Shown one piece after another: positions 30,501 to 39,051 of a stretch of 40,556 nt of DNA. The notes under the pieces are model-generated. The model did not search any database and had not been told where the DNA came from. It saw only the letters and a program-made list of their open reading frames with translations. The number at the start of each line of letters is the position of its first letter. Position 1 is the first letter of the stretch. The position numbers and the translations under genes were made by a program. Source of the DNA: Bacteroidota bacterium (GTDB lineage Bacteria; Bacteroidota; Bacteroidia; Flavobacteriales; Flavobacteriaceae); contig JAHJTN010000009.1 in assembly GCA_018829465.1 (NCBI GenBank), positions 1 through 40,556 on the forward strand. The letters run 5' to 3'.

Positions 30501-31762
30501 TTGAAACCGGCTTGGATGTTTGATATATCCCTGATTTGCGCATTGAAAAAAGAGTTGGCCGTTCCTATTTCTAAAGGATTGAGTTTGTTGTTGGCGTTGT
30601 CCGGAGTGGTGTTGGGTGCAGTGTTGAAAAAATTGGCAGGCGGATTGTCTAAACCTATGGTGGTCAGTTCTTGTCCTTGCGGATTGATAAACCTGGATTC
30701 GCCAATATCTTGCACGGCAACGATATTTCTGACATTATCGGTTCGGGAGTTTCTGTTGGTCACCCATATTTCGAGGCGGGTGATCTGTATTTCAGATCTA
30801 ATAAAGGGATAGCTTGCCAGTGCCTGACTGTATTGATTTCTAAAAAATTGAGACAGGAAAAAATGTCTGTTTTCATCATAATCTAAGGCAAAAACCTCAA
30901 ATCGCTCAAGGGCATCTCCGCCTTGGGCAAGTATGTTGCGCGTTTGCGATCGCTGTTCAGAAAAAACGGCAGTCAGTCTGGTTTTTCCAAATTGAAGTTC
31001 TGTCTTTACACCAAACAAGCTCTGAGCACCGGTAATAAGCGAGCTGTTGAGCGGCATGCTGATATTTCCCACTTCTATTTTCCTGATGATGTCGTCTTCG
31101 TTGGGCGTGTATTCGAGTTTGACTTGATTTTGAAAATCGAAGGTAGATTCTGTGTCAAAGTTGGCTGTGACTTTGAGACGTGTGCCCACTTTTCCGAGCA
31201 AACTCACCTGAATACGTTGATCAAAGTCAAAAGTAAAATTGGATCGGTTTCTGGGTGACAGTGCCGGATTGTCTTGTTTGGTAAAGAGGACGCCGATATC
31301 CATATCAACAGAACCTTGAGGAATAAGCTCTATGGTGTTGCCGCCAAAAATGGATTCAAAGAAGCTGGAATTGACATAAAAATTGGGCAATAGATTTTTT
31401 TGCGCTTCTTTGGCTTCTTCCGTTTTTCCACTGAGTGCAGCAGCCTTCTCTTTGAAATAAATTTTCATGGATTCTTCCAATATCAATTTTTGATATTCGG
31501 CAGGGGTAAGAATCACGGGGTAGTTGATGTTGAAGGCGCCAATTTTTTCAGTGTACACATATCGATCTAGCACCGGGTCGTAGGCGTATTTGGCAACAAT
31601 ACTATTGGGGTTTTTAAGAACGATTTCGCCCAGTGAATACGTAGGAATGGTGTCATTAGTTCGCTGAGGTTCCTGACTGTATGCAGCAATCCCCATCAAG
31701 ATGATAAACCCAAGCACCGCCTTTTTGAAAGCGGATAAGTAAAAATTGTAAAGTGTATTCAA
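24584..31762 (-). CDS. sprA: SprA, type IX secretion outer-membrane channel
   Basis: The protein has 2392 residues, close to Flavobacterium johnsoniae SprA (about 2400). An N-terminal signal (FKKAVLGFIILMGIAAYSQ) is followed by a long beta-rich chain with many TonB-receptor-like strands (FTFDFDQRIQVSLLGKVGTR, FFYDHTFSEFAI) and a last strand TTIRSGVTLRYTF. Motifs such as GNISMPLNSSLITGAQSLFG and YLPSLGFFGTLKPSFGFVFG are what I recall from SprA. It makes the very large 36-strand outer-membrane barrel of the type IX system, exporting CTD proteins and gliding adhesins. It follows ruvA by 5 bases. No gldK-N genes are in the window. Confidence 0.95.
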   Translation of the reverse strand: MNTLYNFYLSAFKKAVLGFIILMGIAAYSQEPQRTNDTIPTYSLGEIVLKNPNSIVAKYAYDPVLDRYVYTEKIGAFNINYPVILTPAEYQKLILEESMKIYFKEKAAALSGKTEEAKEAQKNLLPNFYVNSSFFESIFGGNTIELIPQGSVDMDIGVLFTKQDNPALSPRNRSNFTFDFDQRIQVSLLGKVGTRLKVTANFDTESTFDFQNQVKLEYTPNEDDIIRKIEVGNISMPLNSSLITGAQSLFGVKTELQFGKTRLTAVFSEQRSQTRNILAQGGDALERFEVFALDYDENRHFFLSQFFRNQYSQALASYPFIRSEIQITRLEIWVTNRNSRTDNVRNIVAVQDIGESRFINPQGQELTTIGLDNPPANFFNTAPNTTPDNANNKLNPLEIGTANSFFNAQIRDISNIQAGFNTISPAEGVDFATLENARKLEENEYTLDTQLGYISLNQRLSNDEVIGVAFQYTFRGEVFQVGEFANDGIVGSETVNNGNGAEIATNALIVKMLKSNLTLVSEPVWNLMMKNIYDLNAFGLSQQDFKLNILYIDPQPLNYITRAEGGPQLPSDVELTPLLEVFNVDKLDQLNDPVGDKDGNGVPDGDGFFDFLPGITVDATNGRIIFTTVEPFGSHLFEKLRSNPGEDFANPNTYNANQSKYVFNRLYTSTKASALENSDKNKFQLRGSYKSSGGDGIPLGAFNVPRGSVTVTAGGRTLTEGIDYTVNYQLGRVQILDESLKASNTPVQVSVENNNLFGQQTRRFSGINVEHQFNKKLLLGATLMNLNEKPLTQKVNLGSEPVNNTMFGINMNYATEVPFLTRLANKLPNIDTDVPSNLSFRGEAAFLKPGAPKATELGGEATTYIDDFEGAQTAIDIKSPLAWSLASTPVGFGGELPNNSLEVGFKRAKLSWYTIDPTFFAGGRPAGVSVDDISSNQTRRVFIDEIFPQIDLTTGQSAAIQTLDLAYYPDERGPYNYNPAYVNNIDNPEDNWAGIMRGLSSTNFEQTNVEFIQFWVLDPFTEEGNTNQGGTLTFNLGNISEDILKDGKKQYENGLPKNDQSTVITNRTAWGIVPANQSLVYAFDTGGGERQNQDIGFDGLTDPFEASDPDPQINSIKQNYAGFEDPAADNYVYFLNREGSILERYRDFNGLEGNSPESINAANRGNTTQPDVEDINRDQTMNTLDAYFEYNIPIRPGMTTENPLITDIREVTVDVPNGQRTRARWIQFKIPVFNPDRVIGPIEDFRSVRFIRMFMNGFEQPTILRFGTLDLIQGDWRRFLASLDENDPNVDDDDTDFNVAAVNIQENEDRTPIPYVVPPGIDRQRLFNNNVLIRQNEQSLSAQVCGLEPGDSRAVFKNVSLDMRQFKKLRMFLHAESIQNEFPLIEDQMIAFVRMGNDFTNNFYEIEIPLKVTPFGARDAESIWPKANEIDLSLSLLQVIKVQLLTNPDLDPTIVNFFNEVDLNPDAADKVNPLRIGIKGNPSIGDIRALMVGVRNRSGTELCGEVWFNELRLTDLDQSGGWATTGNLDVNMADFMNVTATGRYSTIGFGAIDQTPNERSREDVQQYDLLTTINLGQLLPKKWGIQLPFTYGVSEEIRTPEYDPFFQDIKLDILLDNTEDPEERRRIERQAEDYTKRQSINFIGVRKDRTTEKKSQVYDVENLTFNFSYNEVNQRSFEIEEFLDQNVRTGVSYNYNFRPKSYEPFKNTKFMDKSAYWKLLQDINFNYLPSSISFNANFLRLFNKQKFREVDIVGIGLDPQFTRNFSFDWQYNINWNLSKGLRMNFTASRNNIIRDFNRDPDLPLNDVGVWDNFFDTGDPNRHNQSLGINYEIPINKIPIFKFIKANYIYTGDFSWQRGSLLFNSIPDENGDTFDLGNTIQNANTQTFTANLDMDQFYKYVKLVPKTLNRGQNTNLGGRALPPRPGVPPQPAPSDEKPKKNKRIKTELSGADKAYNVAIKALTSVKRIQVNYRENNGTVLPGYLPSLGFFGTLKPSFGFVFGSQDDIRFEAAKKGYLTIFPEFNQQFSQVKNEQLDITASVNLLKDLTIDLVANRLESSNFTEQFNVRDDGTFTSLSPNTFGNFSISTLMIKTAFDKSSVDKSSAFEEFRRNRIVIAQRLAGEPINPDATSFPDGFGPNNQAVMLPAFLSAFTGKDAADIQLGAFRDTPIPNWDVKYTGLMNFAWFKRNFKRFSLAHGYRSTYTINAFNSNRNFEEGVEKRDAAGNFLNSTLFTSINLVEQFSPLMRMDFELKNDLKILAEIRKDRALSLSFDNNLLTEIQGDEFILGVGYRIKDVPFTTNLGGRRVTNRNDLNMKADFSLRDNETIVRSIDTENNQTTAGQKIWTFRFTADYAVSSNFTTLFFYDHTFSEFAISTAFPQTTIRSGVTLRYTF

Positions 31763-31767
31763 TTCTT

Positions 31768-32349
31768 TTACAAATTTTTTAATGCGCGTTTTAAGACATC
31801 TTCAATTTTTTCCTCGGGGCTTTCAGAAATAATTTTGTCTATGATTTTTTCCGTTTGTTTTTTGGGATATCCCAAAACTTCTAAAGCAGATAACGCCTCG
31901 TTTCTAATAGTATTGCCTGAAAACTCAGTCTTAACATCTTCCGGATATACCTTGATGATTTTGTCTTTAAGATCCAGAATAATGCGTTGGGCCGTTTTGG
32001 CACCAATGCCTTTTACTTTTTGAATACTCAGCGCATCTTCATGCAGAATAGCATTTTTAACCTGCTCCGGACTCATTGAAGAAAAAATGGTACGTGCCGT
32101 ATTGGCACCAACGCCCGAAACCGTGAGTAACAACTCAAACATCTCTCTTTCAAATCGGTCTGCAAAACCATAAAGAATATGCGCATCTTCTCTGACGATG
32201 AGATGGGTAAATATCAGTATGTTTTCTTCGTCTTTTATTTTTGAAAAGGTGTGCAGTGAAATGTTCAAAAAATAACCCACACCCGAACATTCAACGATAA
32301 GATGTGTCGGATTTTTTTCTACCAGTTTTCCGTTGAGGTGGTGTATCAT
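31768..32349 (-). CDS. ruvA: Holliday junction branch-migration protein RuvA
   Basis: The protein has 193 residues, normal length. The OB domain spans 1-63 (HHLNGKLVEKNPTHLIVECS, then GVGYFLNIS). Two helix-hairpin-helix motifs follow: LLLTVSGVGANTARTIFSS and VKGIGAKTAQRIILDLKDK. The C-terminal domain III ends SALEVLGYPKKQTEKIIDKI then VLKRALKNL and binds RuvB. The tetramer holds four-way junctions for RuvB-driven migration and RuvC cutting. sprA begins 5 bases later, an unexpected pairing but common in Flavobacteriia. Confidence 0.95.
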   Translation of the reverse strand: MIHHLNGKLVEKNPTHLIVECSGVGYFLNISLHTFSKIKDEENILIFTHLIVREDAHILYGFADRFEREMFELLLTVSGVGANTARTIFSSMSPEQVKNAILHEDALSIQKVKGIGAKTAQRIILDLKDKIIKVYPEDVKTEFSGNTIRNEALSALEVLGYPKKQTEKIIDKIISESPEEKIEDVLKRALKNL

Positions 32350-32375
32350 AAAATTGGACGAGCTTGAAAAGAGAC

Positions 32376-32383
32376 CAAATGTA
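32376..32383 (-). promoter_or_regulatory. -7 element of ruvA-sprA
   Basis: On the minus strand this reads TACATTTG, an exact TAnnTTTG, 26 bases before the ruvA start and in the short gap after the malic-enzyme stop. It suggests ruvA and sprA can share a transcript separate from the malic-enzyme gene. Confidence 0.5.
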
Positions 32384-32389
32384 AAAATT

Positions 32390-34666
32390 TTATTTTACCT
32401 TTTCTTTTTCTTGGGCATCAATAACGGCGATGGCCGCCATATTGACAATTTCGTCCACGCTGGCACCGAGTTGTAATATATGTACCGGTTTTCGCATGCC
32501 CATCAAAATAGGACCGATAGAATCTGCTTCGTTGAGTTCTTTCAGCAGTTTGTAGGTGATATTAGAGGCATCCAAGTTGGGAAAAACAAGCGTATTGATT
32601 TTTTTTCCTGAAAGTTTGCTGAAGGGAAAGGTGCTTTCCCTAAGATGTTCGTTGAGCGCAAAATCGGTCTGAAGCTCTCCGTCAACAGAAAGATGCGGAT
32701 AATTTTCGTGTAACAGCGAGACTGCTTCGGCAACTTTTGTGGCGTTTTTGTGTTTGGATGAGCCAAAGTTTGAGAAAGAAACCATAGCCATAACGGGCTC
32801 AATTCCGAACATTTTTACAACCCTTGCCGTCATTGCGGCTATTTTTGAAAGCGTAAAAGCGTCCGGTTCTATGTTGATGGCCGTGTCAGACAAAAACATA
32901 GGGCCTCGTCTGGTGAGCATCAAGTTTGTCGCGGCTACGCGGTGCACATTTTTGGCCGGACCAATAAGTTCGAGCATGGGTTTGAGCACAGAGGGATAAT
33001 TTCTCGAATAACCCGAAATGACGGCGTCTGCTTCGCCTTCGTTTACCATCATGGCTGCAAAATAGTTGCGTTCGCGCATCAGGTTTCCTGCGGCAAAACG
33101 GGTAACGCCTTTTCTTTTGCGCGCTTTCCAATACACGTCGGCATAACGGTCTTTTCTGCCGCATTCTTCGTCAGATTTTGGATCGATAATAGCGACATCG
33201 GCATCGAAGCCAATTTCTTTTTTTAGTTCGATGATGATGTTTTTCTTACCTAGCAATATTGGAATGGCGATACCTTCCTCGTGCACTATTTGTGCAGCTT
33301 TGATTACGTTGATGTGATCGGCTTCCGCAAAAATTACCCTTTTCGGATTCTTTTTGGCACGGTCAAACATCATGCGGATTATTTTATTTTCGGAACCCAT
33401 TCGGGCATGCAACTCATCCACATACCGATCCCAATCGTCTATATTACAAGTTGCCACGCCCGATTCTATGGCTGCTTTTGCTACTGCTACCGGAACTGTG
33501 GCAATCAGTCTGGGATCTACGGGCTTGGGAATAATATAGTCTCTGCCAAAGGAAAGTTTGGTTTCGCTATAGGCAATATTTACCTGCTCGGGCACAGGCT
33601 CTTTGGCGAGTTCGGCCAAGGCTTTTACGGCAGCCATCTTCATGGCTTCGTTAATTTTTGTTGCCCTTACATCGAGCGCACCGCGAAATATAAAAGGAAA
33701 GCCGAGCACGTTGTTTACCTGATTGGGATAATCTGATCTTCCCGTAGCCATGATAATGTCTTTTCGGGTTTTGATGGCTAGTGGGTAATCTATTTCCGGA
33801 TCGGGGTTGGCCATGGCAAAAACAACGGGATTTTTTGCCATTTTTTTCAACATTTGTGGCTTGAGAATGCCAGCTTTGGAAAGCCCGATAAAAACATCTG
33901 CATCTATCAAAGCCTTTTCCAAATTCTCTACCTCGCGGTCTATGGCAAATTCTTCTTTTTCGCAGGTCAAATCGGTTCGGCTTTTGGTGATGGCACCTTT
34001 GCTGTCAAACATAACCATGTTTTGTCCTTGTACCCCGAAAGCCTTGTAAAGCTTAGCACACGAAATGGCAGCAGCACCGGCACCACTGATGACCATTTTG
34101 ATATCATGCATTTTTTTACCGGCCAGTTCTACCGCATTGAGGAGTGCTGCCGCAGAGATAATGGCTGTGCCGTGTTGGTCGTCGTGCATAACCGGTATGT
34201 CTAACTCTTCTTTGAGGCGTCTTTCAATTTCAAAGGCTTCAGGCGCTTTGATGTCTTCTAGATTGATGCCGCCAAAAGTAGGTGCTATGGTTTTTACAGT
34301 TTCTACAAATTTGTCGATGTCTTTGGTATCGAGTTCTATATCAAAAACATCAATATCGGCAAAGATTTTAAAGAGCAGGCCTTTCCCTTCCATCACTGGC
34401 TTGGAGGCTTCCGGGCCTATATCACCCAAGCCCAAAACGGCAGTTCCGTTAGTGATGACCGCTACCAAGTTGCCCTTGATGGTATATTTGTAGGCATCTG
34501 CCTTGTTTTTTTCAATAGCCAAGCAAGGTTCAGCCACGCCGGGAGAGTATGCCAAAGACAAATCGCGTTGGGAGCTGTGTTTTTTAGTAGGAATGACTTC
34601 GATTTTTCCGGGTTTTGGGTACTGGTGATATGCCAAAGCATCCGAAAGTTTGTGTTTTTTGCCCAT
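32390..34666 (-). CDS. maeB: NADP-dependent malic enzyme with PTA-like domain
   Basis: The protein has 758 residues, typical for MaeB. Residues 1-430 are malic enzyme: [17 protein letters not shown] holds the catalytic tyrosine region, [17 protein letters not shown] and [17 protein letters not shown] are the signature, and [18 protein letters not shown] is the nucleotide fold. Residues 440-758 are phosphotransacetylase-like ([40 protein letters not shown]) and are probably regulatory, sensing acetyl-CoA as in E. coli MaeB. It decarboxylates malate to pyruvate and makes NADPH for biosynthesis. A good -7 box lies upstream. Confidence 0.95.
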   Translation of the reverse strand: MGKKHKLSDALAYHQYPKPGKIEVIPTKKHSSQRDLSLAYSPGVAEPCLAIEKNKADAYKYTIKGNLVAVITNGTAVLGLGDIGPEASKPVMEGKGLLFKIFADIDVFDIELDTKDIDKFVETVKTIAPTFGGINLEDIKAPEAFEIERRLKEELDIPVMHDDQHGTAIISAAALLNAVELAGKKMHDIKMVISGAGAAAISCAKLYKAFGVQGQNMVMFDSKGAITKSRTDLTCEKEEFAIDREVENLEKALIDADVFIGLSKAGILKPQMLKKMAKNPVVFAMANPDPEIDYPLAIKTRKDIIMATGRSDYPNQVNNVLGFPFIFRGALDVRATKINEAMKMAAVKALAELAKEPVPEQVNIAYSETKLSFGRDYIIPKPVDPRLIATVPVAVAKAAIESGVATCNIDDWDRYVDELHARMGSENKIIRMMFDRAKKNPKRVIFAEADHINVIKAAQIVHEEGIAIPILLGKKNIIIELKKEIGFDADVAIIDPKSDEECGRKDRYADVYWKARKRKGVTRFAAGNLMRERNYFAAMMVNEGEADAVISGYSRNYPSVLKPMLELIGPAKNVHRVAATNLMLTRRGPMFLSDTAINIEPDAFTLSKIAAMTARVVKMFGIEPVMAMVSFSNFGSSKHKNATKVAEAVSLLHENYPHLSVDGELQTDFALNEHLRESTFPFSKLSGKKINTLVFPNLDASNITYKLLKELNEADSIGPILMGMRKPVHILQLGASVDEIVNMAAIAVIDAQEKEKVK

Positions 34667-34687
34667 GGTATTTTTCTAAATGAATTG

Positions 34688-34695
34688 CAAAATTA
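34688..34695 (-). promoter_or_regulatory. -7 element of maeB
   Basis: On the minus strand this reads TAATTTTG, an exact TAnnTTTG, 21 bases before the ATG (34666). It lies in the 113-base spacer after the LacI-family gene. A weak GTTTA about 19 bases upstream is the only -33 candidate. Confidence 0.55.
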
Positions 34696-34779
34696 AGCGT
34701 TCAGATTGATAAACTGTTTGATTACGTGCTTTATTTTACAATGGGCAATATTAAACATTTGATAGAATTACAGCAACAA

Positions 34780-35799
34780 CTAACGCGTGGTTTCTCGCAT
34801 TAAAACTTTAGTAGGCAGAACAATTTTTTGCAACGTTGACTTTTCATCGCTCTTTTTTGAACCAATTTCTTGAATGAGTAAATTGACGGCTCTGATACCC
34901 ATTTCGTAACCGGGTTGATCGACCGTGCTTAAAGATGGGCTCATGAGCTCGGAGATGAGCCAGTTAGAAAATCCGATGATGGAGATCTGTTCAGGCATTT
35001 TAATCTGATGATTTTTGCAATACTTGTGTACGCCTGCCGCCACCAAATCTGTGATGCAAAAAACAGCATCTATGTCCGGATGGTCTTTCAGGGCTTGTTC
35101 GGTGAGTTTGTAACCATCTTCTATGCTCACGTTTTTACTAGTGTAAACATAAGAAGGATGGAAAGGGATGCGATGTTTTTTCAGGGCATCTTTATACCCT
35201 TCAAACCTGTCTAGGGAAGTTTTGGGTCCGTCCGGGCCTTTGAGGTGAATGATTTTTCTACAACCACTCAAAATGAGCTTTTCTGTAGCTTCAAAAGCTG
35301 CTTGCCAGTCATCTATGATCACTTGAGAACAGCGAATTTCGTCAGAAATTTTATCAAACATCACAAGCGGCACTTCTTTTTTGATAATTTGACTGATATG
35401 GTGGGTGTGAACGGTGCTACCGGCGAGTGAAACTAAAATGCCATCAACCCTTTTGTCGAGTAGCAGGGCCACTTGCTGTTTTTCGAGTTCGTAAGAGTCG
35501 TTAGAAATTAAGGTAATAACCAAATAACCGTGATTTTCGGCTTCTAAAACCACCCCGTGAATAATACTTGCGAAAAAATGATGCACCACTTCGGGAATAA
35601 TCAGGCCGATAATTTTGGTTTCTCTATTGCGTAAACTCAATGCGGTGGGGTTGGGCTTATAATTGAGTTTGGCCGCTAAATTTCGAACCGCTGCCTTGGT
35701 TTTAGGACTTACATCCTTGTAATCCTTAAGCGCTTTGGATACGGTAGTTACCGAAATTTGGAGGATTTCAGCAATCTGTTTGAGGGTAACTTCTTGCAT
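34780..35799 (-). CDS. LacI-family transcriptional repressor
   Basis: The protein has 339 residues. The helix-turn-helix is VTLKQIAEILQISVTTVSKA at 4-23, followed by the hinge region (AAKLNYKPNPTALSLRN). The effector domain is periplasmic-binding-like: IIGLIIPEVVHHFFASIIHG, GILVSLAGSTVHTHHI, AVFCITDLVAAGVHKY and ISIIGFSNWLISELMSPSLS, then VDQPGYEMG. It is divergent from the transporter and trehalase genes and probably senses a sugar such as trehalose or a derivative. VSVTTVSKALK and the palindrome AAAACGTTTT upstream of the symporter agree with a CG-centred LacI operator. Confidence 0.85.
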   Translation of the reverse strand: MQEVTLKQIAEILQISVTTVSKALKDYKDVSPKTKAAVRNLAAKLNYKPNPTALSLRNRETKIIGLIIPEVVHHFFASIIHGVVLEAENHGYLVITLISNDSYELEKQQVALLLDKRVDGILVSLAGSTVHTHHISQIIKKEVPLVMFDKISDEIRCSQVIIDDWQAAFEATEKLILSGCRKIIHLKGPDGPKTSLDRFEGYKDALKKHRIPFHPSYVYTSKNVSIEDGYKLTEQALKDHPDIDAVFCITDLVAAGVHKYCKNHQIKMPEQISIIGFSNWLISELMSPSLSTVDQPGYEMGIRAVNLLIQEIGSKKSDEKSTLQKIVLPTKVLMRETTR

Positions 35800-36012
35800 A
35801 GTTTAAGTTGTGCTATAAATTTAAAAATAAAAACAGAACACTGTGCAAAATTGATTAATTTCTGTTGTATTTTTTTTTCTTTTCATTGAAAAATGTATAT
35901 TCGACAAAATTTAGAGACTAAATTTGACTTATTGTTAATTGCTACTTCATATGTTTGCCAATTTCACGCTTAAACAAACCAATCATTAAATCATTCCGAA
36001 AACGTTTTAGAT
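35800..36012. promoter_or_regulatory. Divergent regulatory spacer with promoter of the sugar genes
   Basis: This 213-base AT-rich gap separates the LacI-family gene from the symporter. TATGTTTG at 35950-35957 is an exact TAnnTTTG -7 box in the plus direction, with AATTTG 23 bases before it as a loose -33. On the minus strand CAATTTTG is a weaker -7 for the repressor. The operator palindrome at 35999-36008 lies about 35 bases after the expected start site, so a bound repressor would block elongation. Confidence 0.5.
35999..36008. promoter_or_regulatory. LacI-family operator palindrome
   Basis: AAAACGTTTT is a perfect 10-bp palindrome with the central CG used by LacI-type repressors, four bases before the symporter ATG at 36013. 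It probably binds the divergent repressor and controls the transporter and trehalase genes. Confidence 0.55.
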
Positions 36013-37731
36013 ATGAATAACTTAAGCTTTTTAGACTTTGCCGTGATTTTAATTTACCTCATCGGCATCATTATTTACGGAATTTCTAAATCTAAACGCA
36101 GCAGTTCTGAAGATTATTTTCTCGGTGGCAGAACCATGACTTGGCCCATTGTTGGCATTGCGCTTTTTTCTGCTAATATTTCTAGTTCTACGCTAGTAGG
36201 TTTGGCTTCCGATGCCTACCAGACAAACATAAACGTGTACAACTACGAATGGTATGCCGTAGTGGTGCTCATCTTTTTTGCCATTTTCTTTTTGCCTTTC
36301 TACCTGCGATCCGGGGTTTATACCATGCCCGAATTTTTGGAACGCCGGTATGACAGCCGTTCCAGGTATTATTTTTCTTTTATCACCGTAGTCGGTAATA
36401 TTTTGGTGGATACTGCTGCCGGACTGTATGTTGGTAAAATCGTATTGACCCTTGTTTTTCCTCAGATGGATTCGGATTTGATTTTGGTCATTTTGGCCGT
36501 TGCCGCCGCCGCCTACACCATACCCGGCGGGTTGAATTCGGTCATACAAACAGAAGTTATACAGGCCGTTTTGCTGATTTTAGGTTCTTGCCTGCTTACA
36601 TATTTTGCCTTCGACCGGCTTGGTGGCGGGTGGAATTTGATGACTACAAAACTAGACGCCATGCTAGCAGCTGGCGATGTCAATTTTGGTGACAGGTTGG
36701 CCGAAGGAAAGTTTATTCCGCAAAATTCTGAGGAAGTGTTTAGCTTGGTTAGACCCTCAAACGACGAATTTATGCCTTGGTGGGGTTTGCTCTCAGGTGT
36801 GCCATTGTTGGGTTTCTATTTTTGGGCTAACAATCAATTTATGGTACAACGCGTTTTAGGTGCCAAAGATTTGAACCACGGACGCATGGGTGCCCTTTTT
36901 GCCGGTTTGCTCAAGCTTCCTGTTATCTTTATCATGGTTGTGCCCGGTATATTAGCACTTTTACTCTTCAATAGTTTAGATATTACCGGATTAAACTACC
37001 AACTGACAAACGGCGAAATTTGTGCCGATTTGAGTAATTGTCCCAACCTTACCTATCCCGTTTTGTTGTTCAATTTGTTGCCGGCAGGTATTTTGGGTCT
37101 CGTGGTAGCCGGGCTTATGGCCGCGATGATGTCTTCGGTTTCCGCAACATTTAATTCGGCTTCTACCTTAGTCACTATGGATTTTGTGCGCCAAATAAAT
37201 CCGAAACTCACGAGCAAACAACTCGTAAAATCCGGACAGATTACCACTGCCATTTTGGTGGTTTTGGCTATTTTATGGGTGCCGCAAATAGAGAAAGTAA
37301 GTGATTCCCTTTGGACCTATTTGCAACTCGTGATTGCTTTTACATCACCACCGGCAGTTTCTACCTTCATATTGGGCATGTTTTGGAAACGAGGAAATGG
37401 CACAGGCTCTATAGTGAGTTTGTTGGTAGGTTTTTCATTGGCGGTTTTTATGATACTGTCACAAGGTTTCGATTGGGTGCCCGCAATCAATGAAATACAT
37501 TTTCTGGGGAAAGCGTCCATTTTGTTTATAATCAGTATAGTGGTTCATGTGGTGGTAAGTTTAGCAACGGAACCACCTCCGGCTAATCAAGTAGCAGAAT
37601 ACACCTACAAAAAAGCCATTTTTGATGCAGAAACTATTGAATTGCGTCCGTTGCCGTGGTATAAAAACTATAGGAAATTGGCGATTATTCTACTGATAGT
37701 AACCGGCATTATTGTGGGCTATTTTTGGTAA
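36013..37731 (+). CDS. Sodium/solute symporter (SSS family)
   Basis: The protein has 572 residues and about 13-14 membrane helices. DYFLGGRTMTWPIVGIALFS is the SSS family start (F-GGR--W--VG-SL). Others include GVYTMPEFLERRYDSRSRY, the TIPGGLNSVIQTEVIQAVLL motif (A-GG-xxx-x-D-xQ type), and LVVAGLMAAMMSSVSATFNS (M-A-xMSS-xS), all family signatures. It lacks the C-terminal extra domains of the sodium-sensor forms. It likely imports a sugar, given the repressor and trehalase nearby; SGLT-like members use Na+. A 93-base gap separates it from the MFS gene. Confidence 0.9.
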   Translation: MNNLSFLDFAVILIYLIGIIIYGISKSKRSSSEDYFLGGRTMTWPIVGIALFSANISSSTLVGLASDAYQTNINVYNYEWYAVVVLIFFAIFFLPFYLRSGVYTMPEFLERRYDSRSRYYFSFITVVGNILVDTAAGLYVGKIVLTLVFPQMDSDLILVILAVAAAAYTIPGGLNSVIQTEVIQAVLLILGSCLLTYFAFDRLGGGWNLMTTKLDAMLAAGDVNFGDRLAEGKFIPQNSEEVFSLVRPSNDEFMPWWGLLSGVPLLGFYFWANNQFMVQRVLGAKDLNHGRMGALFAGLLKLPVIFIMVVPGILALLLFNSLDITGLNYQLTNGEICADLSNCPNLTYPVLLFNLLPAGILGLVVAGLMAAMMSSVSATFNSASTLVTMDFVRQINPKLTSKQLVKSGQITTAILVVLAILWVPQIEKVSDSLWTYLQLVIAFTSPPAVSTFILGMFWKRGNGTGSIVSLLVGFSLAVFMILSQGFDWVPAINEIHFLGKASILFIISIVVHVVVSLATEPPPANQVAEYTYKKAIFDAETIELRPLPWYKNYRKLAIILLIVTGIIVGYFW

Positions 37732-37824
37732 CATCAAAAAAAAATAAAGGTCTGTATTTAGCGGATTACATCCAAACGAAGCAATGACCGACAAGCGGTT
37801 TTTATCAATTAAAACAACAAACAG

Positions 37825-39051
37825 ATGAAACATACATCGGTTAAAATTTCGCTATTTCTCAATTACTTTGTGTTTGCAATTTTGCTCAATAGCGTCGGAA
37901 TTGTCATCCTAAAGTCGCTGAATAATTACGGTGTGGCTGAGGATCAGGCCAGTATTTTGGAACCTTTTAAAGATATGCCTATTGCCATAGTTTCCTTTGT
38001 CATTGCCTCTTTTTTGCCGCGTATCGGTTACAAAAGAGCCATGCTAATCGCCTTGGCTTTGGTTTCCTTTGCCTGTATTTTTATGTTTTATGGCAATTCG
38101 TTTTTTGCTGCAAAAGTGCTCTTTGCCACCGTCGGTACTTCCTTTGCCCTGATAAAAGTATCCGTCTATTCTATGATTGGGATGGTGACGGAAAACCCCA
38201 AAGCGCACAACAGCCTGATGAGCAATATAGAAGGCGTTTTTATGATAGGGATTGCCTTAGCGTATTTTTTGTTTCCCGCCTTCAACAGCGATACCAATCC
38301 GGATGCTTGGTTGCGCGTCTATTGGCTGTTGGCAGCGGCAGCTGTGCTCTCTTTTTTGTTTTTATATTTTACAAAATTTGACAAAACACCCGAGATACCT
38401 GGCGCGGATTTAGCCCAGGATTTCGTAGAAATGATGAAATTGATGGCGCGTCTGTTAACCTTGGTGTTTATCATTAGCGCTTTTCTCTTTGTGATGATTG
38501 AACAAGGCATCATGACGTGGCTACCTACCTTCAACCAAAATGTGTTGCACTTGCCGGAAAGTGTCAGTATAATGATGGCGAGTATTTTTGCTATTTCGCT
38601 GGCAGTCGGAAGGTTATTGGCGGGTGTACTCACCCGAAGAATCCATTGGATTTGGGTGTTGAGTTTTTGCACCGTTACAGCCATGTTTTTGGTCGTTTTT
38701 CTTCTTCCCAAAACAGTCGGAATAGAGGTCAAAGCCATACAATCTGTCAAAGATATTCCACTTATAGGTTTTGCCTTTCCCATTGTAGGATTGTTTATAG
38801 CACCTATTTATCCGCTTTTAAACTCGATAGTGTTGAGCGCATTGCCCAAAAAACTGCACAGCCCGATGACCGGGCTTATCGTAGTTTTTTCGGCTGTTGG
38901 AGGGTCCATGGGGTCTGTGATTACCGGTTGGCTGTTTAAAAACAAAGGCCCTGAAAATGCTTTCTATTTTATTTTGATACCCATGACTTTTCTTTTGATT
39001 TCGTATTTTATACTCAAAAAATTAACATCCAAAAATGCAGTTCAGGCTTGA
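37825..39051 (+). CDS. MFS transporter, sugar-type
   Basis: The protein has 408 residues and 12 predicted helices, for example YFVFAILLNSVGIVILKSLN, FVIASFLPRIGYKRAMLIAL, VFIISAFLFVMIEQGIMTWL and IGFAFPIVGLFIAPIYPLLN. IGYKRAML fits the loop 2-3 basic motif of MFS proteins, and FIAPIYPLLNS resembles FucP/GlcP-type sugar permeases in Bacteroidota. It overlaps the trehalase start by 17 bases, so the two are surely co-transcribed. It may carry glucose or trehalose. The substrate is inferred from context. Confidence 0.8.
   Translation: MKHTSVKISLFLNYFVFAILLNSVGIVILKSLNNYGVAEDQASILEPFKDMPIAIVSFVIASFLPRIGYKRAMLIALALVSFACIFMFYGNSFFAAKVLFATVGTSFALIKVSVYSMIGMVTENPKAHNSLMSNIEGVFMIGIALAYFLFPAFNSDTNPDAWLRVYWLLAAAAVLSFLFLYFTKFDKTPEIPGADLAQDFVEMMKLMARLLTLVFIISAFLFVMIEQGIMTWLPTFNQNVLHLPESVSIMMASIFAISLAVGRLLAGVLTRRIHWIWVLSFCTVTAMFLVVFLLPKTVGIEVKAIQSVKDIPLIGFAFPIVGLFIAPIYPLLNSIVLSALPKKLHSPMTGLIVVFSAVGGSMGSVITGWLFKNKGPENAFYFILIPMTFLLISYFILKKLTSKNAVQA

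Noticed and set aside
24584-31762. Many plus- and minus-strand ORFs of 60-166 codons inside sprA
   Set aside because: All lie within one intact 2392-codon gene and show no independent motifs.
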